This document shows positions 1-11,228 of a DNA stretch of 64,000 nt, piece after piece. Position 1 is the first letter of the stretch. Every line of letters starts with the position of its first letter. The translations under genes and the position numbers were made by a program. The notes below the pieces were generated by a model that was given only the letters and a program-made list of their open reading frames with translations, did no database searches and was not told the DNA's origin. The DNA is from Cepaea nemoralis (Eukaryota > Mollusca > Gastropoda > Stylommatophora > Helicidae): assembly GCA_014155875.1 (NCBI GenBank), contig JACEFZ010021781.1, positions 194,501 through 258,500 of the forward strand, given 5' to 3'.

Positions 1-1300
1 AAAACTAGGAACTTTTTGAGGTATTCTTTAGCGCTGGATGAGTCTACTGATTTCTCGAGTACGTAGCAACTTCTCGTGTTCATTCCTGGTATCAGTTTGG
101 ACTTTCAGATAACGGAAGAGTTGGCATACAACTGGAAAAGACATTGTTATGGAAGTGCAAAATGTTTTACAAGACTATAACCTTCAGAGGTATCGGATTC
201 GAGGTGTTACAGTTGATGGAGGAAAATATATGGCTGGAGTGAAGAAAGGTCAGATGGGGAAGATCGAGACTCAGTTGGAAGATTTGCAATTTCCGGGCGC
301 TCTGTTTATAACTGCATCATACATAAACAAGCAATCTGTGGGAAAGACTTAGATATTTCTTGTGCACTGTAACCAGTCGTTTCTGCTGTGGACTTTATTC
401 GGTGACATGCACTCAATCACCGTAAGTTCCAGGATTTTCTTGAAGAAATTGATTCTGAATTCTGTAACTTTCCTGAACACACATCAGTGAGGTGGCTCAG
501 CTGCGGTAAAGTCCTGTTTCGTTTTTACAAGCTCCAAATCGAAATAGATGTTTTCCTCACTGAAAAAAAAAAGATAGAGCTGATCCCCAGCTGTCAGATC
601 CTACCAGGCTGTCACATAGATGTCATTTTTGTCGACATCACATCCCACATGAATAAATTGAATTTTAATCTTCAGGGAAAACAAACCTCGTCTGTGATCT
701 CTACAGAATCATTAAAGGATTTCGTAGAAAGCTGTCATTGTTTGAAGCACAACCGGAAGGATAAAACTTTTCTCATTTTCACCGTTTCAAAGAGTTTTGC
801 GCTACAACCGCCGAAGATGTCAGCCTCGATGTTACAAAAAAAAAAATTCGTGACTAGAAATAGCATTTTTGGGAGAGATTTTCAGATCTTGACAGAACTG
901 AGAGTGACATTCTTCTATTCCAGAATCCGCTCGATTGTAACCTTGATGATGTGCCAGTTGAACTACAGTTGGAGCTTATTGATTTGCAAGCAAATGACTT
1001 GTTGAAAGGAAGCACAGAGAAGGATCACCCGTTGAATTTTACCGCTGCTTATCTGATGTTGAGTTTTCGAAACTGAAGAAATTTGCCACTGGTATGGCAC
1101 CAGTGTTTGGAACAACTTTGTCTGTGAGCAAACATTTTCAAAAACGAAGTATGTGAAGTCAACACATCGAAGAACCAGATTGACTGATGAACATTTGAAA
1201 GCAATTCTCTTGACTGGATGCAGCTATCCCAGATCAAACATTGATGATATCATAAAAGCCAAATATCAGTTTTACAAATCTCACTAACCGTTTTACTTAG
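1..1300 (+). pseudogene. hAT transposase remnant, GTF2IRD2-like
   Basis: Broken coding region of a hAT-superfamily transposase of the kind found domesticated in GTF2IRD2. The window opens inside the catalytic part (residues LALDESTDFSS, the hAT DEST-type acidic motif). It continues through a VTVDGGKYMAG stretch near 205-235 (the 'DGA.nM.G' motif of the family). Then come SVRWLSCGKVL near 487-515 and, after several frame changes, the C-terminal dimerisation part near 1110-1290 (motif RLTDEHLKAI near 1175-1205). Frames change at least four times and stops occur, so no protein is made. The 5' part lies outside the window. The 3' untranslated part continues to 1514, is split by a Gypsy element and a SINE, and seems to resume at 11140-11227. 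Family assignment is from motifs and is fairly secure. Confidence 0.8.
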
Positions 1301-1514
1301 TTTGTGAGATTCGGATATTTGCACACAAGATGTGATGTAACTATCTTTTTGCTAACGTCCCCTTCTTTGATAACTTTTTTAAAGTAAATAAATATGTTGG
1401 TTGCTTTGTTTTTTTTTGTTTTTTTTTTTTTGTTTTTTTTTTTTTTGCATTGCATGACACTCAATCATGATTAACTTAGTTTTTCGTCATTTTTACTTGA
1501 GCTTTTGTTCTGGC
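1301..1514 (+). other. hAT 3' non-coding region with poly-T tracts
   Basis: No reading frame. Long T-runs interrupted by single G occupy about 1408-1446. The last five bases (1510-1514, CTGGC) are the left target-site duplication of the Gypsy element. They recur exactly at 10875-10879. Confidence 0.6.
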
Positions 1515-1992
1515 TGTCGCGAAAAATAAACTTGCTAGTTTCGATTGATGACAAAAGGAGACATTCATCTGCACAAACAGTCAACCCTTTGATGTGTATA
1601 GACGGAGGAACAAAAATACCTCGCGTCAAACTGTCTGCCTACGGTCGGCATTTCTGTATGATGTGGGTTGTTCGAGGAACAAAATAGGTCGCGTTACAAT
1701 GTCTACACCGGTCGGCATTTTGTTAACAAATTGTTGCTCGAGACGAACAATGGCGCCATCCGTCTATAAGGAGGTAGTTAGCCTTTGAAGTGTAGACGGA
1801 ATGTCTGGACAGACGGCGAAGAGGATTCTGTGATGTGGGGAATTCTCTGGTTCGCAGACAGACAGAACTATTGTTGTACGAGACAAAGAATTTCCCCAGA
1901 TGAAAGCAAACTTGACGGCGGATTGACTCCAGTTAGTCTAAAACAAGAGGAGAAAACCAGACTCTGGACTAATCAGCGTCTAGACAATTTGG

Positions 1993-2017
1993 TGACGTCA
2001 CTCAAGCCCGATATAAA
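1993..2017 (+). promoter_or_regulatory. 5' LTR core promoter: CRE site plus TATA box
   Basis: A perfect palindromic TGACGTCA (CREB/ATF site, 1993-2000) lies about 11 bp before TATAAAA (2012-2018). The pair is conserved in the 3' LTR at 9200-9225. Transcription would start about 25-30 bp downstream. Function is inferred from consensus. Confidence 0.6.
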
Positions 2018-2256
2018 ACCCGTTGCGGTAAACAAGTGGAGTTAGTCGACCAAGATTTCTGAAGTTTGAAGGATCGGTGCAGTTTCCGAGTTGTTTTCAA
2101 TGAAAGAAACTATAATGTCAAATTGTTGATATTTATCGGCGGACATAGATCCAGTCTGTGATTGCATAGTTTCAATCAGCAACCGGAATAGGCATATGGT
2201 AGGCTATTAATCATATCTAACTTAGAGTATGATTAGGAATAGAGTAAAGTAATGTG

Positions 2257-2350
2257 CGGTGATATAATGTATTATAGGTGTGGTGATATAGTGTATTATA
2301 GGTGTGGTGATAGAATGTTCTATAAGTGCGGTGCTAGAAAGTATCATAGG
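2257..2350 (+). repeat. Four-fold 24-bp degenerate repeat inside the LTR
   Basis: Four imperfect copies of a unit like GTGTGGTGATATAATGTATT plus ATAG lie in tandem. The same block occurs in the 3' LTR near 9461-9560. Confidence 0.7.
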
Positions 2351-3397
2351 AGCGTCGGCACTAGTATCCTATTGTGTGGCTTTAACTAGCTTGTGTGATA
2401 TATCATTTTACTCAGGGAGTTGAGGACAATGTAGTGGGATAATAATTAGAGAGATTGAGGATGGTTGGGAGGGAGGAGGGGAATGTGAAATGGTAGGATC
2501 TTCCAGTAGGGCATCTGCTGGGTTTCTACCCGTTCCTTTATTCTTTCCTGGTGTTGCCATGTCTCAGACCATGTGATGAGTTATTTGGCCGTATGACAGA
2601 GATCGGATCTCTGTTGTAGATCTGAGTGCTGCTATTGGCCTACACTCACCTAATTCTGGCCAGGATTGAGTTGCTCTCACCATAGTATTCTCTGCTCAAC
2701 AGGTTCCACGTAGGTGTGCTATGATATTCAACAGTGAAGCTAGAACACAGTTTAGAAGATGATGGCTCAGGATTTGAAGACAGAAGTTGCTGAGAGGCCT
2801 CTACATTGGGCTTATACCCAAGTTGGTCTGCGGGAACCTGGCTTCTGCTGAGCAGGACAGGCTGATGATACTTATGTTTAGCAAGTGATAGTTGTATCAC
2901 TGAGCAGTCAGAACATTATATCTATATACAACACTGATACCAGAAACATTTATATAAAGTTATAGAAATACCTGGAACATTCAGATTGTGGTGTTAATAT
3001 GGGGAATCTTTACAACCAGTGACACTAGATCAATTAAGATTTCCTAAGTAACAGTGACAATAGTGTTAGAATTCTCTAAGTAACAAACAGTTAATAACAG
3101 AGGAAATTCATAGTGTGAATTAGATTGAAGACTCTCAGTAGACAGTGTTTGCCATGGATGTCCAAACATCTGGATGCCTCGAGAGATAGTGGAGAAACTC
3201 TTCACGTGACCGGAGAAGCATCACCTCGGTGAGGTTGTTTGTCTGGAATACATGGTGCTGGTGTGTTCTCAGCACAGTGATGAGAATAACTATACCCCTG
3301 AACACTGATCTGAGTCTATATACACTTTAGAATATACGTCACACATTCTACACATTATACACACACACAGACTTCTCCTACATGGACTCTTTGCTTT

Positions 3398-3403
3398 AAT
3401 AAA
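3398..3403 (+). terminator. LTR polyadenylation signal AATAAA
   Basis: AATAAA follows CTTT and precedes a T-rich stretch. It is conserved in the 3' LTR near 10605. It lies about 1.4 kb after the TATA box, which would imply a long R region. A second AATAAA near 3578 is an alternative. Confidence 0.4.
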
Positions 3404-3690
3404 TTTCTTGTTTTTTATTTGTTGAAGCTAGAGTTGTCAAGTATGTTATGTTGAGGAAGAATGAGAGGAGGCATGATCCAGGGGTGAGTAAGAGTGAGAA
3501 GAAGGTGTCTTCAGATTGAGGGAGTGTTGTGGACGGAGTCTGCTGGATATCTCCAGGATAGTGATATGGAATTAAAATAAATGTGGGTGTTGATTCCCCT
3601 CACTCCAGGGATGACACTAAAGTAGTAAAGAAGAACAAATAACTACTACGACATTCTTTACTTACGACATTATTGGGGGATCGTAAACGT

Positions 3691-3798
3691 GATCTTTGGA
3701 CAGCGGGATCTCTTGTAAGCGGGATCTTCTGACAGCGGGATCTTCAGACAGCGGGGTCTTTTAATACGGGATCTTTTGACACGGGATCTTTAGTTAGA
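3691..3798 (+). repeat. Leader repeats of the Gypsy element
   Basis: About seven imperfect 15-16-bp units resembling GGGATCTTCTGACAGC lie directly behind the 5' LTR and any primer-binding site (a weak candidate starts TGGGGGATCG at 3674). The block lies in the untranslated leader before gag. A role in RNA structure or packaging is possible but not shown. Confidence 0.7.
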
Positions 3799-4048
3799 GG
3801 ATGGAGATATCCTATTAGTGAGAATCCAGCTAGAGTGAATGTGGATAGGGGTTAAGACACTTATCTTACCTGTTCACACCTCACACGTCTGCATAGGTCT
3901 GTGGTCATGATTCTACTCTTGTCACTGAGTGATTGTGTTGTGTTGTGTGGTGTGTTATTAAATATATAGATTAATTGTACTTGGTCATTATCTATATATT
4001 TGTTTAGAGATAATTAATATTCTACATGCTGACTTACCTCTCTGAAAA

Positions 4049-7000
4049 ATGGCCACTTCTAAACTAACCACGGCAGAACTAAGAGCAAAGGGGAAGAAAT
4101 GGGCTTGTCGGGTTCTGCACTAACAGATTACATACAGGAGGTGGAGAGGGAGTTTTGTCAAGCAGAAAGGGAAGATCGAAAGGCCGAGTTGGAATTGAGA
4201 AGGATGGAGTTAGAACAAGCTGCTAAGAAATTGGAAGCAGAGCAAGCCATGAGAAGGCTGGAAATTGAAGCTGAGCAGGCAGCTAAGAAACTGGAATGAG
4301 AGCAAGCGGCTAAGAAACTTGAGGTTGAGCAAGCTGCTAAGCAGCGGGAAGCTGAACAAGAAGCTCAGAAAAGGGAGCACGAGTACCGGATGCGGGAACT
4401 CGAGCTTAAGAGGCAATCTAGTGGGGAAACTGAGGGAGCAGTGGGAGGTTCCTCTCTCCCTGGCTCAACACCAGTAGGAGGACATAGTTATCATGCTATG
4501 AAGTTCCCTCTAGCGATCTACGAAGAGGACAAGGAGAAGATTGACCAGTACCTTCAACGCTTCGAGGCTATGTCGGTTGCAATGGGTCTGGAGCGTGACA
4601 AATGGAATCTCAAGCTATCCCAGGGATTACGCGGGACCGGTTATGAGGTGTATTCTCGCCTGCCACCAGGACATGAGAACAATTATGACGAGTTGAAGAC
4701 GGCTCTGCTGAAACGATTCGAAGTTACGTCACATACCTACCGGAAAAAATTTCGAGGAGCGAAACGAGAACCGGGGGAGTTGTTCGCCGCCTATAGTCTG
4801 CGTCTGAAAGCCTATCTCCATAAGTGGATGGATTTGGCTGGGTTCGCGCATGACTATGAGAGTCTGGAAGAGCTCATGGTAGTCGACCAGATGCGAAAGC
4901 AAATGTCGAAACCTCTCAGGACATTCTTGGGAGAACAAGGGGCGGAACGAATCGACATGGTGACGAAATTGGCAGAACGGTTCGTCGAGGTACATGGGGA
5001 GGCAGCAGAAAACCTTTCTACAAACACCAAAAGTCAGGAAAAACATAACCTGAAGAAAGCAAAAAGCACAGGAACTAAGAAGGTGGAACCATATGTCAAA
5101 ACTTCAGAGGAGAGTTTGGAGAAGACGAAGGAGGGAAGCAAGAGCACTTCGAGCTCTACTCAAAAACGACCGTGGTCGGAGAAGTGGTGTTCGATTTGTA
5201 AGTCACCTTCTCACAATACGAAGGATTGCAAATCGAAGGCTAAGAACCCTCACTTCGCGGCATGTCAAGTGACTTCACAGCAGGTGGTCACTGAAAATGC
5301 CAAGGTCGACAAGGAAGCTCACCAGCAGGAGAGCTCACTAAAGTCCGGCACTAGAAAATCTAGGACAGGGAAATGGTGCAAACACTGCAGGTCGAATACG
5401 CACAATGCTATTGACTGCAGGGGAAAGTCAGGAGACTCTCAATTCGTCGTGTGCCCCGGGAAACCTAAGGTGGAGCCCACCGAACAGGTCGAGGCCGAGG
5501 AAGAGACTCCAGACCAGGATAAACCACCTGTAGTGGAATTGGTAGAAGTTAACGGTCGTCAAGTGGAGTGTTTGTACGACACAGGACTGGACGGGGAGGC
5601 CGTGATTTCTGCGGATCTGGTACATCCAGAACAATTCACAGGTGAAACCATGGAGATACAGCCTGCACAGAAGAGTGCTGTAGCCATGAAATTGCCCATT
5701 GCCAGAGTGGAGATTCGGTCAAGATATGTCACCGGCACCATCAAGGCCGCGGTGTTGACCGATCCCATTTTCCCCGTAATCCTCGGTTGCCGGTATGTCT
5801 TTCTGGGAATGCCCAGGGAGCCAATCCATATGGGAGCAATACAGACTCGCTCTCAGACGAGAACGGATGAGGCAGAAGCAAATGTGACTAACCCACTGCC
5901 AGGGGAGTTGCGAACTGCCCAGAGTGAGGATGCTACGTTACGTCCTTGCTACAAAAAGCTGCAGAAAAGTACTGATCCACCCAAACGGGGGCAGTACTAT
6001 ATGAAGAATAGGATACTCTACAGGAGAGCCGGAAGGGGAGACAACCTACATGGTCAGTTGGTGGTCCCGAAGGCCCACCGTTCCCAGATTCTTCATATGG
6101 GGCATACCATCTCATTCAGTGGGCATATGGGTATTGCCGCCACGATGCAGCGAATTTCCTGCCATTACTATTGGCCGGGAATGACAGGTGATGTGCGTCG
6201 GTATGTGAAGTCATGCCCTGAGTGCCAGAGGGTGGCACCGAAACACTGGACAGCGCCGGTGGTCTTGGGTGAAATGCCCATCATGAACTCTCCTTTCGAG
6301 AGGGTAGCCATCGATATCGTGGGTCCACTTCCTAGGACTAGGAAGAGGAACATGTACATACTCACCATGGTGGATTGCTGTACAATGTGGGGTGAAGCCA
6401 TACCGTTGACCACAATTGACTCGAAAAGAGTGGCGGACACACTGATGGAGGCCTTTACAAGATTAGGCTTTCCTGATCAAATACTGACGGACAATGGGTC
6501 CCAGTTTTGTGGAAAACTTATGGAGGAGGTATTTAGGGTGTTCCACTCTAACCATATCCATACCAGCCCTTACCACCCTCAAGCCAATGGACAAGTAGAG
6601 CGTTTCAACGGCACGTTGATGACAATGCTCAGGAAACTGGCACAGGAAAAACCTGATAGGTGGGATGAATATATCCCAGCAGCACTCTTTGCCTATCGGG
6701 AAGTTCCTCATGGCTCAACAGGACTACCACCCGCTACGTTGCTGTTTGGTCGTCCAATCAAGGGACCGTTGGAAGCCATGTTGAGGAGTTGGACTGAAGA
6801 GGGGACGTCAGAAGAAGTGATCTCTTCTTATAAATATGTGGAGGAACTGAAAGAAAAACTTCACAAGGGATGGACTCTGGCAAATCAAAACTTGAAAAAG
6901 GCCAGAAAAAGACATGCGGCTTACTACAACCGTAGGTCTAAAGACAGATCTCTAGAGGTGGGAGACAAAGTATTGTTGCTACTCCCAACGGGAAACAACA

Positions 7001-8664
7001 AACTGGAGATAGGTTGGCAAGGACCATTTCCCGTGGAAAGGGTGATATCCAGGACCAACTATCAGATCCGGATCCGGGGAAAGTTGAAGATTTTCCATAT
7101 CAATCTCTTGCGGAAATACGAAGAGAGACCCGGAGAAAAAGCAGCTCACCTCATGGCAATGGCAGTTGCAGTGGAGACAGAAGTGGGAACCAACGAGGGC
7201 AGGGAATATCCCCTGGTACACCAGGAAACCTACAAGGATGTGCAGGTGAACCCTGATCTGACTTCCCAGGAGAGGGAAAAGATAACCCAGGTTCTCGAGT
7301 CTCATAAGGAGATACTGACTGATAAACCAGGACGAACGAGGTTGGTGGAGTTCGAGATGACTTTGACCACTCAAGAGCCTGTTCGCCAAAAGGTTTACCC
7401 AGTGCCATTCTCTAAAGAAAAGGCCCTGGAGGAGGAAATACAGAAACTGTTGGAGGATGACGTGATTGCGCCATCCACATCCCCATACAATGCGGGGGTA
7501 GTTTTGTTGCGAAAACCAAGTGGAGAACACCGGTTGTGTATAGACTACCGACTTCTGAACAGTCATACACAATTTCAGATGGAACCTTTGCCGAATCCAA
7601 CTCAGTTATTCTCGAGGCTCCATAAGGCAAGGTATTTCTCAAAGGTGGATCTGAGTCGAGGGTATTATCAGATTCCAGTCAAACCAGAGATTCGACCACT
7701 GCTGGCTTTCAGTACCCCCAGTGGACATTATGAATTCAAGGTCATGCCCTTTGGACTCAGCAATGCACCTAGTGTGTTTACTCGCATGATGAGGACTTTA
7801 CTTGATCCTTTACAGGATCCGTCCATCATCTCATTCATGGATGATATTCTGATTTCCAGTGACAGCTTGGATGACCATTTACAATCCTTGGAATGAGTTT
7901 TCAATAGGCTCAAGGAAGCAGGGCTTACTGCTAGCCCAACCAAGTGTATGATTGGTTACCAGACTCTGGAATTTCTAGGTCACACCATCACTCCAGGACA
8001 AATTGTCCTAGAAGAAAAGAACCTAGAGAAAATCAGATGTGCTCCAAGGCCAAAAACGAAGAAGGATGTGCGATCTTTTCTCTCGTTGTGTGGGTTCTAC
8101 CACAAATTTATCCCACATTTCACTGAACTGGGAGCTCCATTAACAGAAACCTTGAAAAAGGGATTCCCGGACCAAATTGTTTGGACACCGGAATGCGAGA
8201 GTGCCTACAGTCAGTTGAAGGAGGCCTTGGTCAGCAAACCTGTGTTACAGCTCCCGGACCTTTCCAAACCATTTGTGTTGAGAACGGATGCAAGTGGGAT
8301 TGGGATTGGGGCAGCTTTGTTACAGGAAGGAAAAGACGATGCTTCGGTTTTGAAACCAGTGGCATACGCAAGCAAGAAACTTCTCCCGGCTGAGAGGAAT
8401 TATTCGACCGTCGAGAGAGAGTGTTTGTCTCTCGTATGGGCCGTGCAAAAATTTCAGCCCTATTTGTATGGAGTTCAGTTTCGAGTTCAGTCGGATCATC
8501 AACCTTTGATGTTCCTGGCCACTTCTCAGAAGCTCAACGCCCGTTTGATGCGGTGGTCGTTGCTACTTCAGCCATACCACTTTACAGTGGAGTATATACC
8601 TGGGAAGGAAAATGTTGGAGCTGATTTCCTGTCTAGACATCCAGCTCCTGAAGAAGAGGAATAG
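4049..8664 (+). pseudogene. Gypsy gag-pol, order gag-protease-integrase-RT-RNase H
   Basis: Gag starts at ATG 4049 and shifts frame near 4095. It then has a long Glu/Lys/Ala coiled coil with a stop at 4297-4299. An uninterrupted frame of 1168 codons follows (4390-7896), with residues counted from 4390. It holds zinc knuckles near 267 (CSICKSPSHNTKDC) and 329 (CKHCRSNTHNAIDC), and a protease active site near 395 (LYDTG). The integrase HHCC finger is near 568-612, and the D,D,E core is near 641, 700 and 736. The GPY/F-type end is near 877. RT blocks (VDLSRGYYQ near 1085, FMDD near 1151) follow. A TGA at 7894-7896 interrupts RT, then the same frame continues to TAG 8662-8664. That part carries the RT end and RNase H (RTDASGIGIGA near 8281; the DHQPL region near 8497). 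The continuous frame shows that integrase really precedes RT. Confidence 0.93.
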
Positions 8665-8714
8665 ATCATCTGGATCGAACCTCCAAGAAGAAAGAGTTGT
8701 TGCGGACTACTCTC

Positions 8715-8729
8715 TTAGGAGGGGGCCTA
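8715..8729 (+). other. Polypurine tract before the 3' LTR
   Basis: The purine-rich AGGAGGGGG directly precedes the 3' LTR. It is the expected plus-strand primer for reverse transcription. Confidence 0.65.
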
Positions 8730-10874
8730 TGTCGCGAAAAATAAACTTGCTAGTTTCGATCGATGACAAAAGGAGACATTCGCCTGCACAAACAGGAAAC
8801 CCTTTGATGTGTATAGACGGAGGAACAAAAATACGTCGCGTCAAACTGTCTGCCTACGGTCGGCATTTCTGTATGATGTAGGAACAAATAGGTCGAGTCA
8901 AAATGTCTAACCCCGGTCGGCATTTTGTTAATAAGTTGGTGCTCGAGAAACGTACACTGGCGCCATCCGTCTGCAAGGCGGGAGTCAGCCTTTGAAGTGT
9001 AGATGGAATGTCTGGACAGATGGCGGAGAGGATTCTGTGATGTGGGGAATTCTCTGGTTCACAGACAGACAGACCTATTGTTGTACGAGACAAAGGATTT
9101 CCCCAGATGAAAGCAAACTTGACGGCGGATTGACTCCAGTTAGTCTAAAACAAGAGGAGAAAACCAGATTCTGGACTGATCAGCGTCTAGACAATTTGGT
9201 GACGTCACTCAAGCCCGATATAAAACCTGTTGCGGTAAACAAGTGGAGTTAGACGACCAAGATTTCTGAAGTTTGAAGGATCAGTGCAGTTTCCGAGTTG
9301 TGTTCAATGAAAGAAACTATAGTGTCAAATTGTTGATATTTATCGGCAGACATAGATCCAGTCTGTGATTGCATAGTTTCAATCAGCAACCGGAATAGGC
9401 ATATGGTAGGCTATTAATCATATCTAACTTAGAGTATGATTAGGAATAGAGTACAGTACTGTGCGGTGATATAATGTATTATAGGTGTGGTGATATAGTG
9501 TATTATAGGTGTGGTGATAGAATGTTCTATAAGTGCGGTGCTAGAAAGTATCATAGGAGCGTCGGCACTAGTATCCTATTTTGTGGCTTTAACTAGCTTG
9601 TGTGATATATCATTTTACTCGGGGAGTTGAGGACAATTTAGTGGGATAATAATTAGAGAGATTGAGGATGGTTGGGAGGGAGGAGGGGAATGTGAAATGG
9701 TAGGATCTTCCAGTAGGGCATCTGCTGGGTTTCTACCCGTTCCTTTATTCTTTCCTGGTGTTGCCATGTCTCAGACCATGTGATGAGTTATTTGGCCGTA
9801 TGACAGAGATCGGATCTCTGTTGTAGATCTGAGTGCTGCTATTGGCCTACACTCACCTAATTCTGGCCAGGATTGAGTTGCTCTCACCATAGTATTCTCT
9901 ACTCAACAGGTTCCACGTAGGTGTGCTATGATATTCAACAGTGAAGCTAGAACACGTTTAGAAGATGATGGCTCAGGATTTGAAGACAGAAGTTGCTGAG
10001 AGGCCTCTACATTGGGCTTATACCCAAGTTGGTCTGCGGGAACCTGGCTTCTGCTGAGCAGGACAGGCTGATGATACTTATGTTTAGCAAGTGATAGTTG
10101 TATCACTGAACAGTCAGAACATTATATCTATATACAACACTGATACCAGGAACATTTATATAAAGTTATAGAAATACCTGGAACATTCAGATTGTGGTGT
10201 TAATATGGGGAATCTTTACAACCAGTGACACTAGATCAATTAAGATTTCCTAAGTAACAGTGACAATAGTGTTAGAATTCTCTGAGTAACAAACAGTTAA
10301 TAACAGAGGAAATTCATAGTGTGAATTAGATTGAAGACTCTCATTAGACAGTGTTTGCCATGGATGTCCAAACATCTGGATGCCTCGAGAGATAGTGGAG
10401 AAACTCTTCACGTGACCGGAGAAGCATCACCTCGGTGAGGTTGTTTGTCTGGAATACATGGTGCTGGTGTGTTCTCAGCACAGTGATGAGAATGACTATA
10501 CTCCTGAACACTGATCTGAGTCTATATACACTTTAGAATATACGTCACACATTCTACACATTATATACACACACACACTTCTCCTACATGGACTCTTTGC
10601 TTTAATAAATTTCTTGTTTTTATTTGTTGAAGCTAGAGTTGTCAAGTATGTTATGTTGGGGAAGAATGAGAGGGGGCATGATCCAGGGGTGAGTAAGAGT
10701 GAGAAGAAGGTGTCTTCAGATTGAGGGAGTGTTGTGGACGGAGTCTGCTGGATATCTCCAGGATAGTGATATTGAATTAAAATAAATGTGGGTGTTGATT
10801 CCCCTCACTCCAGGGAGGACACTAAAGTAGTAAAGAAGAACAAATAACTACTACGACATTCTTTACTTACGACA
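8730..10874 (+). repeat. 3' LTR of the Gypsy element
   Basis: A 2145-bp copy of the 5' LTR, with the same TGTCG/CGACA ends. A CRE site lies at 9200-9207 and TATAAAA at 9219-9225. Relative to the 5' LTR it lacks about 13 bp near 8878 and has a cluster of substitutions in its first 380 bp or so. The rest is nearly identical. Confidence 0.93.
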
Positions 10875-10891
10875 CTGGCTTGCAAGTATTG

Positions 10892-11139
10892 TTAAAGTTA
10901 GCTGCATATCCTTTACAGGACGTTTGCAGTCAACACCAGCATTTTTTGCTAGTGTTGATGTCTCGGCAAGTTTACGTTCCGTAGCTTACCATTCCTTTCT
11001 GAATGACCAGCACCCATACCATAGCGTAAAAAACCAGCGCAACCCTGTCTGTTGCCAAATCGAGCGCAGCTGTGTTTCGAACGCGGGTATACGGGATTAC
11101 GAATCACGTCGGTAAGATCTTTGCCGCGGAGACTGGGGT
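10892..11139 (-). mobile_element. tRNA-derived SINE, copy 1
   Basis: Read on the minus strand, a tRNA-like head contains a B-box-like GTTCGAAAC. It is followed by a body with a TTCAGAAAGGAATGG-type motif, GCTGGTGTTGA, and the tail motif GTCCTGTAAAGGATATGC. The same landmarks occur in copies at 36.85-37.06 and 47.21-47.42 kb. The direct repeat AAGTATTG at 10884-10891 and 11140-11147 is the likely target duplication. Removing this SINE and the Gypsy element joins the two halves of the hAT 3' end. Confidence 0.7.
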
Positions 11140-11227
11140 AAGTATTGGTCAGAATGAGTACGCGGCCCGCGCTCGTCATTTTTTCAGTTATCCGGCCCGC
11201 CGTGAAAAAAGTTTGGTGACCCCTCTG
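11140..11227 (+). mobile_element. 3' terminus of the first hAT element
   Basis: Ends with GTTTGGTGACCCCTCTG, the complement of a CAGAGGGGTCACCAAAC terminus, and carries a GGCCCGCCG motif just inside. This is typical of hAT ends related to the copy at 14662. I infer that it is the displaced end of the hAT starting before position 1. Confidence 0.6.
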
Positions 11228-11228
11228 G

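Larger units (their letters stand above)
1515..3669 (+). repeat. 5' LTR of the Gypsy element
   Basis: A 2155-bp direct repeat of 8730-10874. It contains a CRE-like site and TATA box (1993-2017), a four-fold short repeat (about 2257-2350) and AATAAA at 3398-3403. It starts TGTCGCG and ends TTACGACA. The first 380 bp or so differ far more from the other LTR than the remainder does. LTRs above 2 kb are long for this group. Confidence 0.93.
1515..10874 (+). mobile_element. Complete Ty3/Gypsy-like LTR retrotransposon with integrase before RT (Gmr1-type order)
   Basis: A full-length LTR retrotransposon of about 9.36 kb. Both LTRs start TGTCG and end CGACA (5-bp inverted termini). The 5-bp duplication CTGGC lies at 1510-1514 and 10875-10879. 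The internal region runs: leader with short repeats, gag with two zinc knuckles, protease, integrase, reverse transcriptase, RNase H, polypurine tract. No envelope gene fits between the pol stop (8664) and the 3' LTR. Integrase upstream of RT is the Ty1/copia order. Among Gypsy elements it is known for the Gmr1 group. The copy carries at least a frameshift and two in-frame stops, so it is probably inactive by itself, although structurally complete. Confidence 0.93.

Noticed and set aside
6979..7572. 197-codon minus-strand frame
   Set aside because: Shadow of the Gypsy integrase/RT frame on the other strand. No recognisable motif.
8664..8729. Envelope gene of the Gypsy element
   Set aside because: Only 65 bp separate the pol stop from the 3' LTR.
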